A stretch of 38,516 nucleotides of DNA. Source: Candidatus Dojkabacteria bacterium. GTDB lineage: Bacteria; Patescibacteriota; Dojkabacteria; SC72; JAHDCA01. The notes under the pieces are model-generated. The model had not been told where the DNA came from and searched no databases. It worked only from the letters and a program-made list of their open reading frames with translations. The first letter of the stretch is position 1, and every line of letters begins with the position of its first letter. The translations under genes and the position numbers were made by a program. Of this stretch, positions 8,415-16,981 are shown piece after piece. The stretch lies in assembly GCA_027036675.1 (NCBI GenBank), contig JALWDW010000019.1:1-38516 (forward strand), written 5' to 3'.

Positions 8415-9353
8415 ATGATAAAAAATATCACAGAGCTTTTGCAAAAAGACGGGGTGGGTAGCATGTATTTGATACGTAAGATGAATTTGGAGGGATTCGT
8501 CAGGTGTATGAAAAACGACGGGAACGCGAAGGAATGTCGGCGTAGGTATCGCGGTTTGATCAAAGGTGCGATTTGTGAGGAATACCGTCCACGGTCTGAC
8601 GAGTACCGGTATGATACGGCTATACCGATATGGAGTGTGTATTATCCACGGAGGCTTTTTCACCTGGACAGTCCGCCTATCATGCTTTTTTGCAAGGGGG
8701 ATCGTAAACTGTTGTATCTGCGACCCGGGTTGGGGGTGGTGGGTAGCAGAGCTATGACAAGGTATGGGAGCCGAGTGGTAGAGCGTCTGGTCGGGTATCT
8801 GGCGAAGTTGGGAGTTTCGGCCGTGTCTGATCGGCCATCGTCGTTGCAGTTGTCGAGGGAGGTCGGGCGAGTGGTCGTGATAAGTGGTATGGCACGCGGT
8901 GTCGATAGCAAAGCTCACAATGAGGCGGTACGCCACGGTCTACCCTCGATAGGTGTGGTGCCGGGGAGTCTGGCGGGTCGGTATGTCGATCAGAAAAGAT
9001 CGGTATACGGAAACTTGGTGTCGCACGGTTTGTTGGTGAGTGAATTTCCCGCGGGTAGGGGGGAGTTCAAAGGTATGTTCCCGATGAGAAATCGGATCAT
9101 CGCGGCTTTGAGCGATGCCGTCCTGGTCGTGGAAGCCGGCTTACGAAGCGGGGCTTTGAACACGGTATCGACGGCCGTATCTCTTGGCAAAGAGGTCGGT
9201 GCCGTCCCCGGCGGGATATTCAACCCCGGCAGTGTCGGTACAAATATGCTGATAGCTCAAGGAGCGATGATGGTCAGGGATAAGGCGGATTTGATGGAAT
9301 TACTAAATATAAATATAGAGGTCGGCAAGCGTAGTGTTTGGTCTTCCGGTTGA
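8415..9353 (+). CDS. dprA: DNA processing protein DprA
   Basis: A 312-aa RecA-loading protein for incoming single-stranded DNA in natural transformation. The Rossmann-like DprA core is clear: GVVGSRAMTRYG (107-118), VISGMARGVDSKAH (155-168), FPMRNRIIAALSD (222-234) and the SGALNTVSTA region (245-254). The region before residue 85 is weakly conserved and may be a reduced N-terminal domain. A short insert (about 135-150) sits inside the core. There is no C-terminal winged-helix domain. It lies 67 nt after the membrane protein and 55 nt before topA, and no Shine-Dalgarno sequence is seen. DprA is widely kept in CPR genomes, which are thought to depend on DNA uptake; that link is background knowledge. 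Confidence 0.9.
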   Translation: MIKNITELLQKDGVGSMYLIRKMNLEGFVRCMKNDGNAKECRRRYRGLIKGAICEEYRPRSDEYRYDTAIPIWSVYYPRRLFHLDSPPIMLFCKGDRKLLYLRPGLGVVGSRAMTRYGSRVVERLVGYLAKLGVSAVSDRPSSLQLSREVGRVVVISGMARGVDSKAHNEAVRHGLPSIGVVPGSLAGRYVDQKRSVYGNLVSHGLLVSEFPAGRGEFKGMFPMRNRIIAALSDAVLVVEAGLRSGALNTVSTAVSLGKEVGAVPGGIFNPGSVGTNMLIAQGAMMVRDKADLMELLNINIEVGKRSVWSSG

Positions 9354-9408
9354 CATTCGGGTGGTTTCAGTGTATTTTCGCACAACTTAAACTCACGATC
9401 TCATATTT

Positions 9409-11583
9409 GTGGCAAAAAAGAAAGCAACCAAAACCGAAAAACCGAATGCGAAGAAGCGGCAGGCTCCAAATTTGTTGATCGTCGAGTCTCCGGCCAAAGC
9501 GAAGACAATTAAGAAATACCTTGGGAAAGATTATGACGTCATAGCCACGGTGGGACATGTGATTGATCTGCCGAAAAGTAAAATAGGTGTGAATGAGGAA
9601 AGCGGGAAATTTGAACCGCAATGGCAGACTATCAAAGGTAAAGGAGCGGTTCTCAAAAGGATCAAAAAGGCGGTGGTTGATGCCGACAAGGTGTATCTGG
9701 CGACGGACTTGGATCGCGAGGGTGAAGCTATAGCATGGCATGTCCAATCGTACTTGAAAAAAGACGACCTGGACAGGATCGTGTTCAACGAGGTGACGAA
9801 ACATGCGTTGGAGAAGGCTATCGAAACTCCGCGCAAGATAAACGCCGATCTCGTGGATGCGCAATTTGCAAGGCGGGTATTGGACAGGTTGGTCGGGTAC
9901 AAGGTAAGTGAGTTGTTGTGGAAGAAGATATGGTACGGACTGTCCGCCGGGCGAGTGCAATCAGTGGCATTGCGTTTGATAGTGGAGCGAGAAGAGGCCC
10001 GTGATGCTTTCACACCGGAAGAGTACTGGGTTGTCAAAGCCGGTCTTACCGAAACAAACGGTAAATATACTTTGGAAACCATGCTTACCAAGATCGATGG
10101 TAAGAAATTGGATAGTAAAAAACACAAGATCGGGTCGGAAACGGAGGTCCGGCAATTGGAGGAGGATGTAAAGGACGGGACGTTTATTCTTTCGAAATTT
10201 AAGACGAGGAAGAAACATAATAGAGCATTTCCACCGCTGACCACATCTACGATGCAACAGTCCGCCAACACGATTTACGGCTATACGGCCAAAAGGACCA
10301 TGGGTGTGGCTCAAGCATTGTATCAAAACGGGTATATCACATATATGCGTACAGATTCCGTAGCATTGTCGGATGACGCGATCAAATCAATCAGGCAGAC
10401 TATAGAAGACAAGTATGGGAATGAATACTTACCGCAAAAACCGAATTTTTTCAAAAACAAATCCAAAAATGCGCAGGAGGCGCACGAAGCTATACGACCG
10501 ACCGATATGAAAAACAGCCCGGGGCTGATGAAAGATGTCTTGACTGCGGAGGAACTGAAACTGTACACATTGATTTACAACAGGGCATTGGCAAGTCAGA
10601 TGGCCGATCAAGAAGTAGAGGTGGTCAGTGCCGATTTCGATGTAGAAGGAGCGAGCGGATCACGATATGTATTTCATGCCGGTGGGGAACAAGAGATATT
10701 TGACGGATTTCGCAAGGTGTTGGGGACCGGTCGCAAAGATGAGAATATACTACCCTCCGGTATGGCAGAAGGCGATGAGGCACGTCTGGACGAATTAAAA
10801 TATGAGCAGAAATTTACCACCCCGCCCGCCCGTTTTACAGAGGCCTCACTTGTGAAGGAATTGGAGAAATTGGGCATAGGGCGTCCTTCCACATATGCTT
10901 CAATCATCAGTACTTTGTTTGCGAGAGCGTACATTGAGAAAGTCGAAAAGGCACTCAAGCCCCGTGATATAGGTAGGGTTGTCATCAAACTGCTGAAAAT
11001 GAGTTTCTCGAGATTGGTAGATTACGAATACACCGCCGGGGTTGAAGACTCTTTGGACAAGATAGCGCAGGGTAAAAAACAATATGCCGATTTTATTGGC
11101 GGAGAGTACACCCCTCTCATGCAAGAAATCGCGGAGGCCGAAAAAGATGTCAAAAAGGAAGATTTGGTCACTTTTGGCGAGTCGGACGAGAAATGCGATA
11201 AATGTGGCAAGAAGATGGTTATCAAATTGGGACGATATGGCAAATTCCTAAGTTGTCCGGATTTTCCGAAGTGCAAGGGTATCAAAGCCCTCGAAGAGGA
11301 CACCGAATCAATGGATTTTGAACATCATTATCTGAAACAGGAGAAATGCCCGGATTGCGGAGGACGTATGGTCTTGAAAAACAGCAAATACGGTAAATTT
11401 TGGGGGTGCGAAAATTATCCGGACTGTAAATATACTACAGGACTGTTATTACAAGAAAAATGTCCGGAGTGCGGGAAGCCTCTGGTAGAGAAAAAAGGGC
11501 GGTGGGGGAAGACCTTTATCGGGTGTAGCGGTTACCCTGATTGCCGTTATATCAAGAAAACGAAAAAATCCAAGTCGAAATGA
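9409..11583 (+). CDS. topA: DNA topoisomerase I
   Basis: A 724-aa type IA topoisomerase that relaxes negative supercoils. It begins with GTG; a Lys-rich tail leads into the Toprim domain, with LLIVESPAKA (E26) and ATDLDREGEAIAW (acidic residues D100, D102, E104). The active-site Tyr is Y312 in GYITYMRTDS. The domain-IV signature (EKLGIGRPSTYASII) is intact. Three C-terminal four-Cys zinc ribbons follow, beginning near residue 596, each of the form CxxCG...YGKF..C..(Y/F)P.C, and the protein ends in a Lys/Ser tail. Length and architecture are typical of bacteria. The next gene, radC, is 258 nt away. Confidence 0.96.
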   Translation: MAKKKATKTEKPNAKKRQAPNLLIVESPAKAKTIKKYLGKDYDVIATVGHVIDLPKSKIGVNEESGKFEPQWQTIKGKGAVLKRIKKAVVDADKVYLATDLDREGEAIAWHVQSYLKKDDLDRIVFNEVTKHALEKAIETPRKINADLVDAQFARRVLDRLVGYKVSELLWKKIWYGLSAGRVQSVALRLIVEREEARDAFTPEEYWVVKAGLTETNGKYTLETMLTKIDGKKLDSKKHKIGSETEVRQLEEDVKDGTFILSKFKTRKKHNRAFPPLTTSTMQQSANTIYGYTAKRTMGVAQALYQNGYITYMRTDSVALSDDAIKSIRQTIEDKYGNEYLPQKPNFFKNKSKNAQEAHEAIRPTDMKNSPGLMKDVLTAEELKLYTLIYNRALASQMADQEVEVVSADFDVEGASGSRYVFHAGGEQEIFDGFRKVLGTGRKDENILPSGMAEGDEARLDELKYEQKFTTPPARFTEASLVKELEKLGIGRPSTYASIISTLFARAYIEKVEKALKPRDIGRVVIKLLKMSFSRLVDYEYTAGVEDSLDKIAQGKKQYADFIGGEYTPLMQEIAEAEKDVKKEDLVTFGESDEKCDKCGKKMVIKLGRYGKFLSCPDFPKCKGIKALEEDTESMDFEHHYLKQEKCPDCGGRMVLKNSKYGKFWGCENYPDCKYTTGLLLQEKCPECGKPLVEKKGRWGKTFIGCSGYPDCRYIKKTKKSKSK

Positions 11584-11841
11584 GTCACTGTTGTTGGCGA
11601 AATATATAGGGGGTTGTAGTAGGTATCTGTAGTCACAAAGTTTCCGGTAGGTGTGACGGTTTGCGGCCAGGCAGGTAGCTTTTGGGGTACAGATCGATCG
11701 AAGTGTGGTGCCGAGTCCTGCAGGTCTTGCGGCAGGCCCCATACAAGTGTGGTATCCGGTTTGATTGCAGGGATAAGGACGCGACGAACAGAGTGTGGAT
11801 CCGGTCGATCGGTCATTCTCCGTGCGATATTACATAAACAT
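11584..11841. other. topA-radC intergenic region
   Basis: These 258 nt contain no gene I can support. A short hairpin CCTGC...GCAGG lies at about 11715-11735, and related phrases around GATCGATCG and GGTCGATCGGTC flank the segment. A minus-strand open frame (11816 to 11547) covers most of the region and runs into the end of topA; it is treated as doubtful. No convincing promoter for radC was found. Confidence 0.4.
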
Positions 11842-12522
11842 ATGAAAGATACAAAATCTCTACAATACGGGCCAAGGGAGAAACTTTTGGTGTACGGGAT
11901 TGAAAACCTGGGAGTAAAGGACTTGTTGGGTGCTTTGATCGGGAGTGGGGTAGGGGGGCGGACTTACGCAAAGATTGCCAGCTCGGTCTCCAGATTGATA
12001 CGGCGACGTATCCGTTTACAACAACAGGTGACATTGGAAGATTTGCAGGGTATTGCCGGTATAGGCGAAGCCAAAGCGATCATGATACTCGCGGGTCTTG
12101 AGTTGGGGAAGAGGTTGTACGGTTGCGACCAAGTACGGGAAAAAACTTATGTTTCGAACTCTTCGCAAGCCTATGAACAGCTCAAATGGATCGGGAGTAA
12201 AAAGAAGGAGTACGCCGTAGCTTTGTATCTAAACGCTCGTATGGAGCTTATCGCACAGGAGATCATAGCGGTTGGACGGTTAAATGCGGTGCATATAAGC
12301 TTGCGTTCGTTGGCGATACCGGCCCTGATGCACAACGCCCTTTACGTGATACTTGCTCACAACCATCCGTCCGGAGGTGCGGATGCAAGTCCGCAAGATA
12401 TAGAGATCACTCGTAAAGCTAAAGAGATTTTGGCTTTGTTGGATATAGTGTTGCTGGATCATCTGATCATCACACCAACAGGTTGGGCTGTGGTTGGCGA
12501 TACTACGGATTCGTATATGTAG
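11842..12522 (+). CDS. radC: RadC family JAMM-domain protein
   Basis: A 226-aa protein. The N-terminal half has helix-hairpin-helix signature LQGIAGIGEAKA (68-79). The C-terminal half is a JAB/MPN domain with a complete zinc motif, LAHNHPSGGADASPQD, giving H173, H175 and D186 (HxHx10D). The family is linked to DNA repair or recombination by name, but its biochemical role is unsettled. The frame is open upstream to 11653, but the conserved domain begins right after the ATG at 11842 and the resulting length matches E. coli RadC, so that start is chosen. With dprA and topA it forms a DNA-metabolism group. The last base of the stop codon is also the first base of an 8-bp inverted repeat (12522-12628). 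Confidence 0.93.
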   Translation: MKDTKSLQYGPREKLLVYGIENLGVKDLLGALIGSGVGGRTYAKIASSVSRLIRRRIRLQQQVTLEDLQGIAGIGEAKAIMILAGLELGKRLYGCDQVREKTYVSNSSQAYEQLKWIGSKKKEYAVALYLNARMELIAQEIIAVGRLNAVHISLRSLAIPALMHNALYVILAHNHPSGGADASPQDIEITRKAKEILALLDIVLLDHLIITPTGWAVVGDTTDSYM

Positions 12523-12628
12523 GTACAAAGCTTGCACCAGCAGCAATCGAAGCCGGAGTTGAACTCCGCGAAGTCTAACACTGAGAATGACTTTCTACTC
12601 ATGTAGCGACCATTCCCATATTTGTACC
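12522..12628. repeat. 8-bp inverted repeat closing a 107-nt structured segment
   Basis: GGTACAAA (12522-12529) is exactly complementary to TTTGTACC (12621-12628). Inside lies a strong hairpin, CGGAG-TTGAA-CTCCG, near 12555-12569. End pairing plus internal stems is what a small stable RNA of 107 nt would show. No known family could be assigned: the 5S rRNA signatures for loop C and loop E are not properly met on either strand. It may also be just a 3' structure of the radC mRNA. Confidence 0.35.
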
Positions 12629-13109
12629 GCCCCCGGCATGTTCCCCCGACCTCAGGTCGTGGGAGAGGTCGCATCGTATCCCGTCCCGCTCAAATTGTCG
12701 GCAGTAGTGCATATGCCGGTGAACCGCGGATGAAAACTTAATGAAAATCTGGCCCCTGGTCCTTGCCGGACCTTGAGTCGCCAGTGCTTGTATGTTGCCG
12801 ACGGGGCTCGCGATTGCTATCACGGGTGAAAATTTAATGAAAATTTCACATCCAGTGTGAAGCATCGGCAGTGGCACTACGCCTGCAATCGCGGTTACTA
12901 CCGCGGGAGGGACGCGCTCACTACCTGAGGGCGTTGACCTGTGTCATGGGTAGAGCCTTTGCGGTCTTGCAGGTTGATTCTGCTGGGGCCGTTGGGCGAG
13001 AATTAAAACTTATTAAATCACGGTTTTCGGTACGCTAACGCCGTGGCCACGGCCTTGCGGCCCAAAGGGTGGGTTCAACCCCGGGTCTGAAGCCCGGTTT
13101 CGTCGCACC
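12523..13109. other. gene-free, hairpin-rich region with AT-rich repeats
   Basis: No credible protein gene on either strand. Many short perfect hairpins occur: CGACCT-C-AGGTCG (12648-12660), GGTCC-TTGCC-GGACC (12758-12772), TTCACA-TCCAG-TGTGAA (12846-12862), CGCGG-TTACT-CCGCG (12891-12905), the palindrome CCGTGGCCACGG (13041-13052), GGCC-TTGC-GGCC (13051-13062; on the minus strand this has a GCAA tetraloop) and CCGGG-TCTGAAG-CCCGG (13081-13097). Three AT-rich boxes interrupt this GC-rich background. The region may encode one or more structured RNAs, perhaps on the minus strand. RNase P RNA, tmRNA and SRP RNA signatures were sought by eye and not found. Confidence 0.45.
12731..13017. repeat. 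AT-rich repeat boxes, two strong copies and one weak
   Basis: Copies at 12731-12750 and 12827-12846 match at 18 of 20 positions, with consensus TGAAAAYTTAATGAAAATYT. A weaker third copy lies near 13000-13017 (TTAAAACTTATTAAAT). The first two start 96 nt apart, and each is preceded by CGCGGA or CACGGG. Similar short AT-rich phrases occur before dprA near 8380, but not as full copies. Possible roles are protein binding sites, linkers between structured RNA modules, or remains of a small repetitive element. Confidence 0.55.
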
Positions 13110-13138
13110 TTGGCACAAGACCGGCGTCATGCTATATT
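13110..13138 (+). promoter_or_regulatory. promoter of the LamG/Ig-like surface protein gene
   Basis: TTGGCA (13110-13115), a 17-nt spacer and TATATT (13133-13138), with TG one base before the -10 (TGCTATATT). Transcription should start near 13145, giving a 5' leader of about 115 nt before the GTG at 13261. Confidence 0.7.
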
Positions 13139-13260
13139 GGTGAAAGCAGATTGTATATCTGTATATTTGGTACGTTCGCATCGGGACGACACAATACGGT
13201 GAGTCCGTTACATAAATCAGTCGGAGGTGCGTGCGGTACATTTAAGCAAGTGATTTCGCA

Positions 13261-16200
13261 GTGAAAAAACACATAGACAGGCATACAATACGGCAAAGCA
13301 TGAAGTTTGCGACGATCGTTTTGGTCGGACTTTTCGTCAATATCTCAGCGCATGCCGTATTTGCGACGACATTTACGATACCGTTCACTACCGATACAAA
13401 CTACACTCACGATACGGAGGTGGAAGTGACGGGTGGCCTGGCCAAACTTAAAGAAACCTCCCTGTGGAACGGGTTGCAAGCGTACTGGAAAATGGACGAT
13501 GCCTCGGGACAAATCTCCGATTACTCAGGCAATGGTAACAATTTGGCAAATCACGGAGCCTCTTACGGCTCTTCAGGGTTGCTTGGGGATTCCATGTCAT
13601 TTGTCGAGGATGGTTATTTGGATGGCGGTGGAACGATGCTGAATATGGGACTTGATGATATGACTATAAGTGCGTGGTTTAAGACTACGGATAATAATGG
13701 CGCGATAGTTAGCAAATCTTTTTATTCCGGCCAGGATGAACGATATACAACACTTATCAGTGGTGGATACATCAAAACCTTGATGGATTACGGGCCAAAC
13801 AAGATAGTATCCACCCCCTCCGCACCTTATTTGGATAACCAATGGCATCATGTGGTCACTGTATTTGATCGAGATGGGTATATGAAAATATATCTGGATG
13901 GCGTGGAGAAAGACTCGATTGACATTTCCGGATCGGCTACAGTCGACTTTGATAAGAACAATCATTTTTTCATCGGGCGGTACAACGATCCAGGAGGGGG
14001 GAGCCCGCATCCAAGTGCGTTGAAATTTTCCGGAAATATCGATGAAACAGCGGTCTGGAATCGAGTCTTGACACCGACCGAAATCACGGAGCTTTACAAT
14101 GTGGGAAACGGTAGGTCTATTTCCAAGTATGGTAATGGGACGTTTGAGATATATAAAACGGCCGGTGATACCGATACTATTTCGACATTTACCGGTTTTA
14201 CCGTCGACACGGGGAATGTGCAAGGCTCTTTGAGTTACCAACTATCCGATGATGGGGTGAATTGGAAATATTGGGATGGGGCTGTATGGACAAACGCTGG
14301 TGTTGGGCAGTCCAATACTGCAAACGAAGTAGACTCCAATATATCGAGTTTCCCGACAACAGCGGATAAGATTTACGTGAAAGCATTGTTGACTTCCGAC
14401 GGGTCGCAGAAGGTCGAGATCGATAGGATAAGGGTCGATTATGCGACCGGGCCGATAACTGCTCCGGACCTGCAGTCCGGCTCAGATACCGGTGCGTCAA
14501 ATACCGATAATATCACTTCAAATACCAGTCCCGTTTTCGATGTGCAATGCAGGGTAAGTGGCTTGGCGTTGAAGCTTTATGTAGATGGTGTTGTCAATGG
14601 GACGCATAATTGTAGCTCAGCCGGGACCGAAGCAATATTGGTAAGTAATTCGCTTGCGGATGGGACGCACAGCATCACGTATACAGAGACGGAAAACGGT
14701 ACGGAGTCAAGTGCATCGCCCGCACTGACGATACGTATCGATACGCAGGATCCGGTACTGACTGCGACGATAGATACGCAAAACCCGTACTCGGTAGACA
14801 ATCCGCATATCGTCTTTTCCGCTACGGATACCGTATCCGTAGACCATTACGAGCTCACATATATCCAAGATAATTCAGGTGTCGGCGTGTCAGGGACGAC
14901 TACCGCGATAATTCCGGCGACAAGCCCGGTCACACTTTCATTGGATCCTGATGAGGCCTTACATACGGTCAGCATCATAGCTTACGATACGGCGGGCAAC
15001 GGCTCAGTCAAAACCCTTGAATTCCCACCTACTGTCAACTTCAGTTCCCCTTATATTTTCAACGCCTCGCCATTTGATTCGCAAGTTGTGATTACCTCCC
15101 CATTGGGCAACGATATAGACACGATAACAGTCAACGATATCGGAGGGACAGGAGCGTCGCTCGGGACCTGCACAGGTGCTGGGAATGATGCAACCTCACC
15201 GTTTGCTTCGCCGGTAACTTGTACAATTACCGGTATAGCCTCAAGTGGAGAGATAGAAGTGAGCGCTCGCGACTCCGGACTCAACGTGATTGGTAAGAAT
15301 TCGCAGACATATACTATCGACACGCAGGATCCGGCCATCAGTATCACGGCTCCAACGAAGTCAAGCGGAAGTCAAATCACGGACACAACTATCCGCGTGA
15401 CGGACAATAATGGAATCACTGTCGCAAACGTCAACGTGGATGCAACTTCTACCGTATCCACCTCTGCTTTCTCCTGTACGCAGACGACAGGTACGCAGGT
15501 AGATTGTACGATCACGATAGATGGCCCGACCGACAGCAGTCCGCACACTCTTGTGATAACGGCGACCGATGATGCCGGGAATAATGTAACTCAGACCGAA
15601 AATGGATATATTATCGATACAACCCCACCGACGTCGCCGGTGGTCGCGCCTGATTTGATTTCCTCAAGTGATACAGGGTTGCTGAACAATGACAATATTA
15701 CTTCAGACACGACCCCGACCTTTGATGTTCAATGCACCGAGGCGAATTCGACGATCACTCTGTATATCGATGGGAACCCGGATACCACCGTAAATTGCGG
15801 GGGAGCGGGGGTAGTGGGCATCACCAGCTCGTCGCTTGCTGACGGCAACTACAATGTTGTTTATACAGAGACAGATAACGTGGGTAATGAATCGACCGAT
15901 TCGCCGACGTTTACGGTGACGATTGATACGGTCGCACCTACGGTGCCCGCGATAACCACCCCGACCGACAATGCAACAACGGACGATGATACACCTACAT
16001 TTACGGGGGCCGGCGAGCCGGGGAGTGTCGTAAGTGTCAAGGATGCGAACGGCGACACGGTATGTACCGTAGCGGTTGATCCTGCGGGTAATTGGACGTG
16101 CGCGTCCACGGTGAGCTTGTCGGAAGGTGCACATACGTTTTATGCGGAAGCGGTCGATATTGCCGGCAACGGGCCTGCGGTCGGAGCTGATATGACGCTG

Positions 16201-16857
16201 ACAACCGATTATAATGATACCGATGGTGTAGATGACGTGATAGAGGATGAAGCTCCCGCCGGAGATGGCAATGGAGACGGAGTGAGCGACAAAAGGCAGT
16301 CAAATGTAGCTACGCAACACAATTCGCAGACAAGTCAATACACCACGCTTGTGGCCGGGAACAATTGCTCAGTGATAAATGATTACCAGATACTGAGGGA
16401 AGGGGATCTGCCTGTTCAAGATACGGGCTACATCTATCCGGTTGGCTTAAATGATTTCCAATTGCGATGTGACTACGCGGGTGGTGGAGCGTCGATCGTG
16501 TTTTATTACGATAAGGAGTACGACACCGGCGATTGGGTGTATAGAAGGTATGACACGACTACGCAAAAGTTCGTAGATATGACAGCCCAAGTGTTTTTCG
16601 GTACCGCGGTAGTACACGGCAAGACAGTGACGACTGTCAGTTATACCGTCGTAGATGGGTATCCGGAAGATGAAGACGGTGCGATCAATGGTTTGATCCG
16701 TGATCCTTCCGGTCCTGCGGTCAGAGATCCGTCCGGAAGTCTGGCGGAGGCCGGTACCGATATCCGGTTGCCAATGATTACCGCTTTGGCAGTTTTGGCG
16801 GTACTATCTTCGATTTCCGTCGATATACGGAAGTTGAGCGGGACAGACGACGTATGA
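13261..16857 (+). CDS. giant surface protein with LamG and Ig-like domains
   Basis: An exported protein of 1198 aa starting with GTG. The signal sequence (about 1-36) has a basic n-region and ends near AHAVFAT. Residues about 68-283 form a LamG/concanavalin-type domain (AYWKMDD...DYSGNGNNL, then YLDNQWHHVV, ending WNRVLTPTEITELYN). Two homologous Ig-like modules follow, about 400-497 and 797-897, both with SDTG..N.DNITS..(S/T)P.FDVQC. A Big-type repeat follows at about 897-980 (DDDTPTFTGAGEPGSVV). An acidic calcium-site-like stretch (DGNGDGVSD) precedes a domain resembling choice-of-anchor U domains. The C-terminus has one membrane helix (about 1170-1188) and a short tail. It likely acts in adhesion or glycan binding at the cell surface; this is inference. 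Confidence 0.85.
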   Translation: MKKHIDRHTIRQSMKFATIVLVGLFVNISAHAVFATTFTIPFTTDTNYTHDTEVEVTGGLAKLKETSLWNGLQAYWKMDDASGQISDYSGNGNNLANHGASYGSSGLLGDSMSFVEDGYLDGGGTMLNMGLDDMTISAWFKTTDNNGAIVSKSFYSGQDERYTTLISGGYIKTLMDYGPNKIVSTPSAPYLDNQWHHVVTVFDRDGYMKIYLDGVEKDSIDISGSATVDFDKNNHFFIGRYNDPGGGSPHPSALKFSGNIDETAVWNRVLTPTEITELYNVGNGRSISKYGNGTFEIYKTAGDTDTISTFTGFTVDTGNVQGSLSYQLSDDGVNWKYWDGAVWTNAGVGQSNTANEVDSNISSFPTTADKIYVKALLTSDGSQKVEIDRIRVDYATGPITAPDLQSGSDTGASNTDNITSNTSPVFDVQCRVSGLALKLYVDGVVNGTHNCSSAGTEAILVSNSLADGTHSITYTETENGTESSASPALTIRIDTQDPVLTATIDTQNPYSVDNPHIVFSATDTVSVDHYELTYIQDNSGVGVSGTTTAIIPATSPVTLSLDPDEALHTVSIIAYDTAGNGSVKTLEFPPTVNFSSPYIFNASPFDSQVVITSPLGNDIDTITVNDIGGTGASLGTCTGAGNDATSPFASPVTCTITGIASSGEIEVSARDSGLNVIGKNSQTYTIDTQDPAISITAPTKSSGSQITDTTIRVTDNNGITVANVNVDATSTVSTSAFSCTQTTGTQVDCTITIDGPTDSSPHTLVITATDDAGNNVTQTENGYIIDTTPPTSPVVAPDLISSSDTGLLNNDNITSDTTPTFDVQCTEANSTITLYIDGNPDTTVNCGGAGVVGITSSSLADGNYNVVYTETDNVGNESTDSPTFTVTIDTVAPTVPAITTPTDNATTDDDTPTFTGAGEPGSVVSVKDANGDTVCTVAVDPAGNWTCASTVSLSEGAHTFYAEAVDIAGNGPAVGADMTLTTDYNDTDGVDDVIEDEAPAGDGNGDGVSDKRQSNVATQHNSQTSQYTTLVAGNNCSVINDYQILREGDLPVQDTGYIYPVGLNDFQLRCDYAGGGASIVFYYDKEYDTGDWVYRRYDTTTQKFVDMTAQVFFGTAVVHGKTVTTVSYTVVDGYPEDEDGAINGLIRDPSGPAVRDPSGSLAEAGTDIRLPMITALAVLAVLSSISVDIRKLSGTDDV

Positions 16858-16881
16858 AGCTCTGACTTCGCATCCAAGTAT

Positions 16882-16910
16882 TTGCCATTCACGTGTGAAT
16901 TTGATATTAT
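16882..16910 (+). promoter_or_regulatory. rpsB operon promoter with inverted repeat in the spacer
   Basis: TTGCCA (16882-16887), a 17-nt spacer and TATTAT (16905-16910), with TG one base upstream (TGATATTAT). The spacer contains a perfect inverted repeat, ATTCAC-GT-GTGAAT (16887-16900), well placed for a repressor. The 5' leader before rpsB is about 65 nt. Confidence 0.72.
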
Positions 16911-16981
16911 AGCCACGCCTTGATGTATTGCAGACTCGCATCGCAAGGGAATTTATATAAACGATAAATTAAAAAACACGA

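Noticed and set aside
11547-11816. Minus-strand open frame of 89 codons, Pro/Thr-rich, between topA and radC
   Set aside because: It runs into the antisense of the Lys-rich topA end, has no recognisable domain, and its only GGAG is 1 nt before the ATG. Kept as doubtful, not annotated.
11653-11841. N-terminal extension of radC in the same frame
   Set aside because: Cys/Arg-rich, unlike any RadC N-terminus. The ATG at 11842 gives normal length.
12522-12628. 5S rRNA candidate (107 nt, paired ends, GAACTC...GAAGT phrase)
   Set aside because: The helix III loop and the loop E/helix IV signature are not met, and no 16S/23S genes are near.
13079-13097. tRNA-like arm: on the minus strand a 5-bp stem with 7-nt loop CTTCAGA looks like an anticodon arm with UCA
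   Set aside because: No D-arm, T-arm or acceptor stem in tRNA order around it. The nearby GGTTCAAC phrase is on the other strand, so the pieces do not form one tRNA or tRNA-Sec.
13035-13241. Minus-strand open frame of 68 codons before the LamG protein gene
   Set aside because: It covers palindromes and the promoter; its composition is typical of translated structured non-coding DNA.
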